Assembly: GCA_963749905.1 (NCBI GenBank)
Contig: CAVVOF010000003.1
Location: 620,001 to 684,000, forward strand
Source of the DNA: UBA10649 sp963749905
Lineage (GTDB): Bacteria; Actinomycetota; Actinomycetes; S36-B12
DNA length: 64,000 nt
Reading direction: 5' to 3'
This document shows positions 26,091 through 34,205 of the stretch, in pieces. Made by a program: the position numbers and the translations under genes. Each line of letters starts with the position of its first letter. Position 1 is the first letter of the stretch. The notes under the pieces are model-generated. The model saw only the letters and a program-made list of their open reading frames with translations. It did not search any database and had not been told where the DNA came from.

Positions 26091-26954
26091 CTCACGGCCG
26101 ACCTCCTGGGAATTGGGCAAGGGGGGCCGCACAGACGCGCAAAGACCCTGCTACCGATATTCCCTCTGCCCACTCGCCTAGGGGGCAGTGGCGGGAACCG
26201 CGCGGAACAGGCGAGTCCCGTTAGACATTGCGTCAACGGTGACAGTGGAGGGGCCCGAGCCTGCCGGCACCCGCCAGACCCGGGCGGCGGCGCCTGCGCG
26301 AGCGTTGCACGCGCCCGTCGGGACGGCGGCGAAATCGTCGTGGTGGTACAGAACCGCTTCACTTCCGTCGTCCGACTCAAGATCGGGGGGTCACCGCACT
26401 CAGCCCGCAACCGCCACTGTTCGAACGATGTTGCAGCGCAACGACTCTCGCGAGCCCACCATCCAGACTCGTTCACTAGGGAGGGAGCGCTGCCCTTTCG
26501 TGTTGGAGGCCGACTTCACGGATCCTGCGCTGCCAAGGTGGTTGGCGCCACGAATCGCGATTTGGCGGCAGACATCGGAAGGTCAGGACGCGAGCGTCAA
26601 CGTTCGGACAGTCAGCCACCTGTTCGATCCCGTTGGCCAATCGCACCCCGGTGTGGACGGCTGTCCGCGATTGCGGTGGCCGGCTGAGCAGCGCCCACCA
26701 CCGGCGTTCACTGCCTGCACACGCCTGGTGAGAGCGTGAGCGACGCGGATGTGAGACGAGCGGGTCCCCTCAGCACGATCCGGACTCTGCATTGGACAGG
26801 AGGTCCGTCGAGCTCGGTCGCTCCTGACGGCGCCGCCGCCGGTCTGTCCCCGTTCCGGGGGCGTGGCGCCCCAACGCGATGCATCAGCAGATCGCCCGAA
26901 CTCGTGGCGTCTGGCGTTCGAGCGAGTCTGACGTGCGCCCAACGCCGAGGGAAG
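26091..26954. other. 860-bp gap without a recognisable gene
   Basis: Several overlapping frames exist on both strands (the longest 183 codons from 26188), but none has a convincing ribosome site, actinobacterial third-position bias or a recognisable motif. A perfect 13-bp palindrome (GTTGCAGCGCAAC) is at 26430-26442. I regard it as decayed or non-coding island sequence. Confidence 0.5.
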
Positions 26955-27965
26955 CTAGGCCGACGGGGCGTCGTCGGCGCTGCGGGCATCCTCGAACTGG
27001 GTCACGACGTGTCGCTGGGCGGCGGTTTCGGGCAGCAGGCGCGTGACAAGCGCGAGCACGCCGGCGATGACGACGACGATGACGGCGCCCGCGACGGTGG
27101 CCCCCAGCCGCGAGCCCCCCACCTCGACTCCGGAGGTGGGCGTGAGCGCGAGAACGATGGCGAAGGCCGTCGTTGCCGCGTTGAACCACCGCGGATCCGG
27201 GACGGCGAGCGTCAGGACCAGGGCACCGAAGGCGAGGGCGTAGTCCAGCGCGGGTGCTTCGATGACCAAGCTGACCAGCCCGGCAGCGCCGACGCCAACG
27301 GCGGTGCCGACGACTCGGGCAACTGCCCGCTTCGACAGCGCCGCGCCCGGTGCCGGGATGGCCAGCAGGAATACCGTCATCGGCAACCAGTACGCGTTGT
27401 CGTTGTCCCAGTGCTGGGCGATGAAGCCGGCCAGCCCGGCGGCGATCGCGAGGCCGAAACCGCCGACTACGGCATTGCGAGGGGTCACGGTGACTGAGCC
27501 CGTGTCGGCGGGGACCCCACTACGACGGGCCAGGAGAATCGCGTAGGTGCCGGCGATCGCGGCGAACAGCAGGAGGACGAGCAGGTCGCCGGCCGGATCA
27601 GTGGGTTGGGACACCGACCAGGCGATCCCCATGAACGCGAAGGGAATCAAGAGGCCGCGCATCCCCAGCACGCCCGTGAGCAAGCCGAGAACGGCCAAGC
27701 CCGCCACCCACCACAGCGTGCCGCTGGACATCGCCGACAGGCCGGCGGCGGCCAGTGTTGGCGCAACGAAGAAGGCCGCTCGTCGCCAGCCGGAGAACAG
27801 GGCGAGGAGGAAGGCCAGGATGGCTCCGAGCCCGGCTCCCCCTGCGGCTGTCGCGCCGCCGGCCAGGTAGGCGAGGACAACGGGCAGGACGACTGCGGCG
27901 GCAAGCGTTCCGGCGGAGGCCGCCAGCCGTCGCGCCAGCGTCGGATCCGTTCGGGGCACGGCCAT
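26955..27965 (-). CDS. FUSC-family membrane protein
   Basis: The 336-residue protein has roughly ten hydrophobic segments in two blocks, separated by a short soluble loop (SGVPADTGSVTVTPRNAV), and the second block contains NAYWLPMTVFLLAIP with an acidic-basic end. This layout matches FUSC/YccS-like proteins linked to export of aromatic acids or similar compounds. Transport activity is inferred from the family. AGGAGG lies six bases before ATG 27965. Its start faces the AI-2E-type gene 62 nt away, so both may share a regulatory region. Confidence 0.75.
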   Translation of the reverse strand: MAVPRTDPTLARRLAASAGTLAAAVVLPVVLAYLAGGATAAGGAGLGAILAFLLALFSGWRRAAFFVAPTLAAAGLSAMSSGTLWWVAGLAVLGLLTGVLGMRGLLIPFAFMGIAWSVSQPTDPAGDLLVLLLFAAIAGTYAILLARRSGVPADTGSVTVTPRNAVVGGFGLAIAAGLAGFIAQHWDNDNAYWLPMTVFLLAIPAPGAALSKRAVARVVGTAVGVGAAGLVSLVIEAPALDYALAFGALVLTLAVPDPRWFNAATTAFAIVLALTPTSGVEVGGSRLGATVAGAVIVVVIAGVLALVTRLLPETAAQRHVVTQFEDARSADDAPSA

Positions 27966-28027
27966 ATCCTGCCTCCTGCCCACGCTAGCCTGCACCCCGG
28001 ACGCGGCGTCGGCGATGGAGGATCGTG

Positions 28028-29311
28028 GTGAGCGACGATCAGGGCGACCTGACGGCCGGCTCGGATGACGGACCTGACGACGTCGAGACCCCCTCGATTG
28101 CTGCTGATGCGGCGCTCGGAACGGAGTCAGGCGTCACGGTCCGCCTGTCCCCCTCGAACGTGTGGCGCATCGGGCTGGTGCTGCTCGGCGTGGTCGCCTT
28201 CGGGCTGCTGATCAAGTTCCTCGTCGAGGATGGCGGCAGTGTCATCTTCACGGTGCTGATGTCGTGGTTCGCGGCGATAGCAATGGCGCCCATCGTGGAC
28301 CGGCTGTCCCGCCATATGCGTCGCGGACTGGCGACCGGAATAGTGATGGCGACCGCGGTCGTGTCCGTGGCGGTGTTCTTCGTGGCGTTCGGAAGCCTGT
28401 TCGTGGACCAGTTGACCCAGTTGGTCCTGCTGATCCCCGACCTCGTGGACGGGGTCCTGTCCTGGATCAACGGCAATTTCTCCACCGCCTTGTCACGCGA
28501 CGACATTCTCGAGTCGATCAACCTGAGCCCTCAGCAGATCGCCGCCACAGCGGCCTCGTTGGGGATCAGCCTGATTGGGTTCCTCGGCTCGGTGGTGGGC
28601 AGCGTCTTCGGGCTGTTCACCTTCGCCCTGTTCGTGTTCTACCTGTCGGCGGACATGCCACGGTTCGAGCGTTGGGTCGCGGGACTCTTCCCGGCCCGGT
28701 CGCAGGGGGTGGTCGCGACCGTGTGGGTGCTGACCGCGCAGAAGACCGGCGGGTATGTCGGTGCACGCGTGATCCTCGCCGCGATCAATGCGATCACCAC
28801 GGGCATCGTGTTCGTCGTCATCGGGATGCCCTACTGGCTGCCGCTAGCGCTGTGGACGGGCATCGTCGCCCAGTTCGTCCCCACCATCGGGACCTACATC
28901 TCAATCATCCTGCCGGTAATCGTCGGTCTGCTGAGCCCGAATCCGTGGCTCGGGGTGATCGCCCTGGCCTGGGCCATCGCCTACCAGCAGGTCGAGAACC
29001 TCACCATCGAGCCGAAGATCAGCGCCAAGGCCGTCGACGTCAACCCCGCCGTGGCCTTCGGCGCGGTCCTTCTTGGCGCGGCGCTCTTCGGTGTGGCCGG
29101 TGCCTTCCTTGCCGTTCCCGTCGCCGCCATGCTGCTGTCCCTGCTGGACATCTACGGCCATCGGTATGAGCTGCTGCCGAATGTCCAGAAGGGGGTGGAC
29201 GCGCTCGAACGGCCACCGAGGGTTGGGTGGCGGAGAAGGCGATCCGACTCAGCGGGAGATGGCAGTAGGGCGCCCGAGACCGGCGAGGATTCGGAGTCGG
29301 CAACCGACTGA
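28028..29311 (+). CDS. AI-2E/PerM-family transporter
   Basis: The protein of about 427 residues has eight likely transmembrane helices in the pattern of the AI-2E transporter (UPF0118) family. The conserved block WTGIVAQFVPTIGTYISIILP is near residue 285, followed by ENLTIEPKISAKAVDVNPAVAF, the best marker of the family. Roles of members vary (signal export, Na+/H+ exchange), so the substrate is not assigned. Two GTG codons (28025, 28028) follow GGAGG; spacing favours the second. A charged Arg/Ser-rich tail ends the protein. Confidence 0.88.
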   Translation: MSDDQGDLTAGSDDGPDDVETPSIAADAALGTESGVTVRLSPSNVWRIGLVLLGVVAFGLLIKFLVEDGGSVIFTVLMSWFAAIAMAPIVDRLSRHMRRGLATGIVMATAVVSVAVFFVAFGSLFVDQLTQLVLLIPDLVDGVLSWINGNFSTALSRDDILESINLSPQQIAATAASLGISLIGFLGSVVGSVFGLFTFALFVFYLSADMPRFERWVAGLFPARSQGVVATVWVLTAQKTGGYVGARVILAAINAITTGIVFVVIGMPYWLPLALWTGIVAQFVPTIGTYISIILPVIVGLLSPNPWLGVIALAWAIAYQQVENLTIEPKISAKAVDVNPAVAFGAVLLGAALFGVAGAFLAVPVAAMLLSLLDIYGHRYELLPNVQKGVDALERPPRVGWRRRRSDSAGDGSRAPETGEDSESATD

Positions 29312-29361
29312 ACGCGGACGCGCGATGTCGTGTGCACTGCCGTCGGCGCTACGGTTCCCGC

Positions 29362-30381
29362 GTGAACGAGATCACGCGCGCTGTCTCATCGGCCGACATC
29401 GCACGCATGTCCAACTCCCTCTACATCTTCGCGGGCTCCGAAGGCGAGCGCCGTGCGTCGAAGTTCTGGGTCCTGCTGATCCTCTCGGGGGTCATCGCGT
29501 CGGCAGGCGTCCTCCTCGACTCCACCGCCACGGTAATCGGGGCCATGATCGTCGCGCCGCTGATGACGCCGATCCTGGGGACCGGGTTCGCGCTCGTCCT
29601 CGCCGACCGCCCGAATGTCCTGCGCAACGGGGGCCTCGTGCTGGGCGGTGCCCTGGTCGTCATCGCGATCGGCTTCATCATGGGACTGGGGGATCCGCTG
29701 CCCGTCGTGGCGGACACGAACGGGCAGGTCGCCTCGCGGGTGAGCCCGGGGATTGTCGACCTCATCGCAGCTCTCGCGACGGGCATCGTCGGCGCCTTCG
29801 CGGTCGTGCGCTCCGACGTCTCCGACACCCTGCCGGGAGTCGCGATCGCGATCTCGCTCGTACCACCGCTCGTCGTCGTGGGCCTCACGCTCGAATCGGG
29901 CGCCACAAGTGAGGCGTTCGGTGCGCTCCTGCTGTTCCTGACGAATGTCGCCGCCATCATCGCGACGGCCACGGCGCTGCTATTGGTCTATCCGGTGAGG
30001 GCGGCGGCCGCGGCCGCGGGACAGCACGTGGGCCAACTGCGTGGCCGGACCCTGTTCGCGGTGGGTGCCACAGTTGTGGTCATCGCGATCCCCCTCCTGT
30101 ACGGAACGCTCACGGTGATCGCGGACAATCTCGTTGTCCGACAAGCTCAGCCGGTCGTCGACGTTTGGGCCGATGAGGCGGGATGGTTCGTGTCGGATGT
30201 CTCCTACGCGCAGGGCCAGCTGCGACTCGTCGTCGTCGGGACGCCGCCGACGCCCACCGAGGCGAGCCTTCGCTCCGCCCTCGACGAGGCTGGACTGACC
30301 GACCTTTCCGCGGTGGTCACGCTCGTTCTGGGCGACCGGCAGGACATTGCGACCTCGCCGGCGGAGGCGCCCGCCAGTTGA
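29362..30381 (+). CDS. DUF389 membrane protein
   Basis: The 339-residue protein matches the DUF389 family. The hallmark ATVIGAMIVAPLMTPILG is at residues about 54-71, and FAVVRSDVSDTLPGVAIAISLVPPLVVVGL follows in the centre. Six to seven helices are followed by a soluble C-terminal domain (residues about 255-325). The function of the family is unknown. It lies 50 nt downstream of the AI-2E-type gene on the same strand and may be cotranscribed. Confidence 0.88.
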   Translation: MNEITRAVSSADIARMSNSLYIFAGSEGERRASKFWVLLILSGVIASAGVLLDSTATVIGAMIVAPLMTPILGTGFALVLADRPNVLRNGGLVLGGALVVIAIGFIMGLGDPLPVVADTNGQVASRVSPGIVDLIAALATGIVGAFAVVRSDVSDTLPGVAIAISLVPPLVVVGLTLESGATSEAFGALLLFLTNVAAIIATATALLLVYPVRAAAAAAGQHVGQLRGRTLFAVGATVVVIAIPLLYGTLTVIADNLVVRQAQPVVDVWADEAGWFVSDVSYAQGQLRLVVVGTPPTPTEASLRSALDEAGLTDLSAVVTLVLGDRQDIATSPAEAPAS

Positions 30382-30801
30382 AGCCAGGCAAACCCTTGGA
30401 GGAGGTGCTGACGTCTCTGGACGCCTGGTCGGAGCCGACCACCCGCACGCATCAGGACCGACAGGTCCACATCGTGTGCACTGGCCCACGGATGCGCCAG
30501 TCAGGACGGGACCCTGCGACAAGGGCTGGTCCCCGTTGTTGCAGGAGTGGGCCGAGCCGGTCACCGGCGGCTGGGTCTGCACCCGCAGCATCCCCCGTCC
30601 CTCGGATAACACCACGCTCGACCGGTACTCCGGCGCGCACGTTGGGTCGCGGCACCGTCACGTCGGCATCGTCTTTGCCCGCGAGGCGGTGCGCTCGCCA
30701 TGTCCACGAACTCCCTTGTCCCGCATCGCATCGTGACGGACTGGACAGACCTCTCGACGGGCCGCATATACCTGCAAGGACGCTGTTGCCGACCTGGCTT
30801 C

Positions 30802-30850
30802 GTTCCGAAATCGGAAGGTCGGCTGATCGACCCGTCCCCGGCCGCCACCA
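30802..30850 (+). repeat. second degenerate copy of tRNA-Phe 3' half (att-like)
   Basis: The segment shares an identical run of 16 nt with tRNA-Phe (AAATCGGAAGGTCGGC, 30808-30823), then a diverged T-arm, and ends GCCACCA like the tRNA. It is the right-hand boundary of the proposed island. The rest of the 30382-31025 gap has no convincing gene. Confidence 0.65.
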
Positions 30851-31025
30851 GGGGGGCCAACGAGGCACCAGTTGAAAGCTGGGATCGTCGCCGCTATCGA
30901 CCGCGCCGCATGGGCAGCCGGATCAGGTAGCTGCGCACAGGCACCCCAAGGGCCTTCTGCGCCATGGCTCGCACTGGCGTGAGCGCCCCGGCGCCAACGA
31001 GACGAAGAGATGCAGCTGGAGGACC

Positions 31026-31688
31026 ATGAGTTCGGTGGATGACGAGGACGGCGCGGCGGGCACGGCCAGGCTCGAGCAGACTGAGCTGCTGACGAAGCGG
31101 GGCCTGCGCTTGGCCCAGTTCACAATCGGCTACAACGTCTTCGAAGGCATCGTGGCGGTCACCGCGGGCTTGGCCGCCGGTCTGGTGTCCCTCGTAGGTT
31201 TCGGGCTCGACTCCGGCATCGAGTCGATCTCCGCGATCATCGTCGCGTTCCGGCTCAGCGCCCGGCTGCGCGACGGGCACACAGACGAGGCCAAGGAGCG
31301 CGTCGCGCTGCGCGGCGTCGCGATCACGTTCTTCCTCCTAGCCGCCTACGTGACCATCGTGGGTGTCCGCGACCTGCTTGCCGGAGAGACGCCGGACACC
31401 TCGACTGTCGGCATCGTGATCCTGGTGCTGTCCCTGATCGTCATGCCGTGGCTGGCGTGGGCCAAGACCCGCGTCGGACGGTCACTGGGCAACGACCGGC
31501 TGATCCTTGCCGACGCCGCGGAGACCAGGATCTGCGTTCTACTCAGCGCCTCGACACTGCTGGGGCTCGTCGCCTTCACGCTGACCGGACAGGCCTGGCT
31601 GGACCCGGTCGCCGGGTTCGTCATCGCTGTCTTCGCGATCCGCGAAGGCCGTGAGGCCTGGGAAGGCGAGCTCGTCGAGGAGGACTGA
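31026..31688 (+). CDS. cation diffusion facilitator-like membrane protein
   Basis: The 220-residue protein has six hydrophobic helices. FGLDSGIESISA in helix II and ADAAETRICVLLS in helix V match the metal-site helices of CDF transporters, with Glu in place of the usual His or Asp at one position each. The C-terminal cytosolic domain found in YiiP is missing, so it belongs to the short CDF subgroup. Export of a divalent metal is inferred. ATG 31026 follows GGAGG closely. It lies just beyond the island boundary. Confidence 0.8.
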   Translation: MSSVDDEDGAAGTARLEQTELLTKRGLRLAQFTIGYNVFEGIVAVTAGLAAGLVSLVGFGLDSGIESISAIIVAFRLSARLRDGHTDEAKERVALRGVAITFFLLAAYVTIVGVRDLLAGETPDTSTVGIVILVLSLIVMPWLAWAKTRVGRSLGNDRLILADAAETRICVLLSASTLLGLVAFTLTGQAWLDPVAGFVIAVFAIREGREAWEGELVEED

Positions 31689-31716
31689 CCGCTTCCTGGA
31701 ACGGGACCGGCTCCTG

Positions 31717-32406
31717 CTACGGCAGCACGAAGTCGAAGGTCGCCTCCATGGAGTCGTCGGACTGCTGGGTGACCGTGACGAGCATGGCGTCGCTGAAGAT
31801 TCCGTCACTGTCGTTCTGCGGGACGTCCGGGAAGTAGAGCTGGGTGGTGTGGACCACGCCATCGGGACCGGTCACTTTCACGTGGATGTGCTCCGTCCGG
31901 CTCGGGTAGAGGCCGGGGATGACCGTCCGGAGCGTGTACCGCCCCTCCTCGTCAGTGGTCTGTGTGCCGCGCAGGTCGAAGCCCGAGTTGTCGTACACGC
32001 CGGCTCCGTCCGCCTGCCAGAAGTCAAGGACGGCTCCGGCCACCGGCGAGCACTCCGCATCGAGAACCTGCCCGGTCAGTGTCAGCGGAATCCCGACGGT
32101 GGACGCATCGCTGAGATCGGTCCGCTCGGGGGCACCCGGCGTGTAGTACGGGCCTTCGGTCTGCTCCACCAGCGCGTCCTGGCACGCCATGGCCCGACCG
32201 ACCGAGCCGGCGCTCGCAGGCGCGCCACCCGTAAGGGCGGTCTCCTCGGGTGTGGGCGCGACATCGATATCTGCCTCGGTGACCGCCGGTGACGCCACGA
32301 GCCCAGGGGCCGAGGACTCCGTCTGCGTGGCGGTACCCACGCACGCGGACAAGGCTCCGGCAGCCGCAAGGCCGACGATGGCGATCAGCACGCGTCGATG
32401 GGTCAT
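31717..32406 (-). CDS. intradiol ring-cleavage dioxygenase-like lipoprotein
   Basis: The 229-residue protein starts with a lipoprotein signal (ALSACVG, Cys at about residue 22) and then shows the intradiol dioxygenase fold. The four iron ligands are recognisable: Tyr in EGPYYTPG, Tyr in GLYPSRTEHIHVKV and two His in the same block. Canonical enzymes open catechols to muconates in the cytosol, but this one is exported and anchored outside. I therefore treat it as a secreted dioxygenase-like protein that could act on aromatic or plant material. The gap from 32407 to the promoter at 32715 has no convincing gene. Confidence 0.85.
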   Translation of the reverse strand: MTHRRVLIAIVGLAAAGALSACVGTATQTESSAPGLVASPAVTEADIDVAPTPEETALTGGAPASAGSVGRAMACQDALVEQTEGPYYTPGAPERTDLSDASTVGIPLTLTGQVLDAECSPVAGAVLDFWQADGAGVYDNSGFDLRGTQTTDEEGRYTLRTVIPGLYPSRTEHIHVKVTGPDGVVHTTQLYFPDVPQNDSDGIFSDAMLVTVTQQSDDSMEATFDFVLP

Positions 32407-32714
32407 GGACCGATCCTGCGTCGTGACGTGGCGTTTCGCCAAACGGCGTCGACCATGGGCTGGACCACCCCGCGTGCCGAACCGCTGCTATGGCGGTCGC
32501 TTCACGAGTTCTCCCGACGCAGGTGGCGAAACCCGTCCCGCCGGTGGATGCCGCTAGTCGGACTGCCGACCGCCGGCACGGGAACGCCGAAATCGCAGCG
32601 GATCGTCGTCGCCGGTCAGGCTGCGACGCAGCTGGACGGCCTCGGTGTCATCGTCGTTCGGAAGCACGGCGGCAGAGCATCCGGCTGAGATCGACGGGTC
32701 ATCCGAGAAATTGC

Positions 32715-32743
32715 TTGACTTCTAGTAATTAGACTTCTAATCT
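32715..32743 (+). promoter_or_regulatory. promoter with overlapping MarR-like operator
   Basis: TTGACT (32715-32720), 17 nt, then TAATCT (32738-32743) forms a good sigma-70 type promoter. A perfect inverted repeat, ATTAG-ACTT-CTAAT (32728-32741), covers the -10 region, and GACTTCTA occurs twice in direct order. The site drives the ABM-like gene and the MarR gene, so autoregulation by MarR is the natural inference. Confidence 0.6.
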
Positions 32744-32800
32744 TCTTCCATGGGACACGGCGACGGGCCGATAGGATCCCGCTACTTGAAGGAGAATCAC

Positions 32801-33076
32801 ATGACCACCACCGCCCTGAAGACGACGGTCGCGGACTTCGCCAGCTGGAAGTCCGTGTTCGACAGCACCGTGAATCTGCGCCGCCGGCACGGAGCCACCG
32901 GGCACCGCGTTCTGAACAACGGCAACGACGTCCTGGTCCTAGTTGACTTCCCCGACGAGGCGTCGGCACGCGCGCTCGCGTCCGATCCCGACATTCGGGA
33001 GGGCATGAAGCGGTCCGGAATCCAGGGCGCACCTGATCTCCTCGTGTGGGCATCCTCCGAAGAGGTCCAGTACTGA
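32801..33076 (+). CDS. small ABM-like (dimeric alpha-beta barrel) protein
   Basis: The 91-residue protein has the size and pattern of antibiotic-biosynthesis-monooxygenase-like folds: FASWKSVFDSTVNLRRRHGATGHRVL, then a beta strand VLVLVDFPDEASARALASDPDI. The phrase on residues up to GAPDLLVWASS fits the cyclase/ABM group that binds small aromatic molecules. Activity unknown. GAAGGAG is placed eight bases before ATG 32801. It precedes the MarR gene in the same transcript, so it may be the regulated enzyme. Confidence 0.65.
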   Translation: MTTTALKTTVADFASWKSVFDSTVNLRRRHGATGHRVLNNGNDVLVLVDFPDEASARALASDPDIREGMKRSGIQGAPDLLVWASSEEVQY

Positions 33077-33657
33077 GCGCGAAGCGACCCGAGCCGAGAC
33101 GGGGCCCCAAAGGTCGGGGCCCCGTCTCGCGCGCGTCCGAAACCGACCCCTTCCTGCAGGAGTTCCCGCACGGGAGCAAGTCGGCTGGCGCGGCACTCAT
33201 GGGCCTGGCGCGGCTCACCACACTCATCAGCGACGTGTTCGATCGCGGAGTCCACCGTCCCGGCCTGTCCACCACCGGCCGTCAGGCGCTCGCCGTCCTG
33301 GATGGTGCAGGACGGCCGCTTTCGCCCACTGAGATAGCCGAACGACTGCTGCTCACGACGGCCTCGATCACGTCACTGCTCAATACCCTCGAACGTCGCG
33401 GCTGGGTGCTTCGCGAAGCGGATGCACGCGATCGGCGCAAGCAGCTGATCAGCCTCACCGAGGACGGACAGCGGCTCGTGGACGACATCCTTCCGCGGAT
33501 CGTTGCCCTGCAAGCCGCCATCATGCAGGACGTGCCGGAGGACGACCGCCAGGATCTGCAGCGCATCCTTGACACCATTCGCACCACGGCAAGCTCCCTT
33601 GACGCTGAGGAGGTCGCCGCGTCCGCGCCGCCGCGCGGCAAGCGGAAGCGGTCCTGA
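33046..33657 (+). CDS. MarR-family transcriptional regulator
   Basis: The winged-helix core is clear: LSTTGRQALAVLDGAGRPLSPTEIAERL, then LTTASITSLLNTLERRGWVLREADARDRRKQLISLTEDGQ with the DxRxxR wing. MarR dimers repress until a phenolic ligand binds. The start is uncertain. GTG 33046 overlaps the preceding gene by 31 nt and places a perfect hairpin inside the coding part; ATG 33199 avoids that but cuts the conserved FLQEFP helix. The probable operator is at 32728 upstream of the ABM-like gene. Confidence 0.85.
   Translation: MGILRRGPVLSAKRPEPRRGPKGRGPVSRASETDPFLQEFPHGSKSAGAALMGLARLTTLISDVFDRGVHRPGLSTTGRQALAVLDGAGRPLSPTEIAERLLLTTASITSLLNTLERRGWVLREADARDRRKQLISLTEDGQRLVDDILPRIVALQAAIMQDVPEDDRQDLQRILDTIRTTASSLDAEEVAASAPPRGKRKRS
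33095..33129 (+). terminator. 14-bp perfect hairpin after the ABM-like gene
   Basis: CGAGACGGGGCCCC (33095-33108) and its perfect complement (33116-33129) surround a 7-nt loop, 18 nt after the ABM-like stop. It looks like an intrinsic terminator without a T-run, or an attenuator that sets the ratio of ABM-like protein to MarR. Confidence 0.6.
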
Positions 33658-33686
33658 CGTCGGCCCGTGGACCGGTGCACCGGCTC

Positions 33687-34064
33687 TCAGCCCCGGTAGT
33701 CGAGCACCTGCTCGGGCAGTGACATGCCCTCCGCCAGGTCCATCCCGTGCACCGCGATGAGGTGGGTCCGGAACCACACGTCGAACGGCTCGGCGGACGT
33801 AGCGAGTCCGTGCAGCGCGGTGGGCAGGTCGGGCGACTCGATGAGCACGACCGCGAAGTCCCCGACGGGCGTGCTCTGGATCCAGACGGCCTCTCGGGTG
33901 ATGCCGTGCCGCCGGCGCGACGCCACGTGGTCGTCCCGGCGGGTGCCTTCTCCGCAGGAGAGCATCTCCTCGCGGTCCACGTCGGTCGTGCCGGGGAGCA
34001 GAGGAGCGGCGAAGCAGACGGCCTGGGTCGCGGTGGTCGTCGGCGAGCTGATGTCGATGGTCAT
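33687..34064 (-). CDS. hypothetical protein, possible small alpha-beta barrel
   Basis: The 125-residue cytosolic protein has a helical middle and a C-terminal part reading FAVVLIESPDLPTALHGLATSAEPFDVWFRTHLIAVHGMDL. This resembles small ABM-type or DUF6176-type proteins, but I cannot fix the family. GGAGG lies five bases before ATG 34064. It is divergent from the LuxR-type regulator gene, whose start is 142 nt away, so it may be that regulator's target. Confidence 0.55.
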   Translation of the reverse strand: MTIDISSPTTTATQAVCFAAPLLPGTTDVDREEMLSCGEGTRRDDHVASRRRHGITREAVWIQSTPVGDFAVVLIESPDLPTALHGLATSAEPFDVWFRTHLIAVHGMDLAEGMSLPEQVLDYRG

Positions 34065-34205
34065 GGTGTCCTCCTGTGTCGACGCCGCCGGTCGGCGGCT
34101 TGAGAGGACTCTGCTCGCGTAGGCACCCCCCGCGGATCCCTGCGGATCTGGGATCTTTCGCGCATCTGGGCACCCGCGCCCGCCCGGGAGGATCACCATG
34201 GCGCT

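Larger units (their letters stand above)
21593..30850. mobile_element. candidate tRNA-Phe genomic island, built in two steps
   Basis: The segment is bounded on the left by intact tRNA-Phe and on the right by a degenerate copy of the tRNA-Phe 3' half ending in GCCACCA at 30850. Another such copy at 24712-24762 splits it into a 3.1-kb part (ATPase, NTF2-like protein, RelE/Phd remnant) and a 6.1-kb part (aminotransferase, FUSC, AI-2E and DUF389 proteins). No integrase, relaxase or phage gene remains. The island call is an inference from these repeats and the accessory gene content. Confidence 0.45.

Noticed and set aside
2084..26442. Shared 13-nt palindrome at 2084 and 26430 considered as a recombination core
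   Set aside because: Thirteen bases is too short in a self-complementary GC-rich sequence to exclude coincidence, and flanks differ.
26188..26739. 183-codon frame in the island gap
   Set aside because: No recognisable motif, no ribosome site, and codon positions lack the strong third-base G/C bias of neighbouring genes.
21593..30850. Island considered as an intact integrative element or prophage
   Set aside because: No integrase, excisionase, relaxase, replication or structural phage gene is present; at best it is a remnant.
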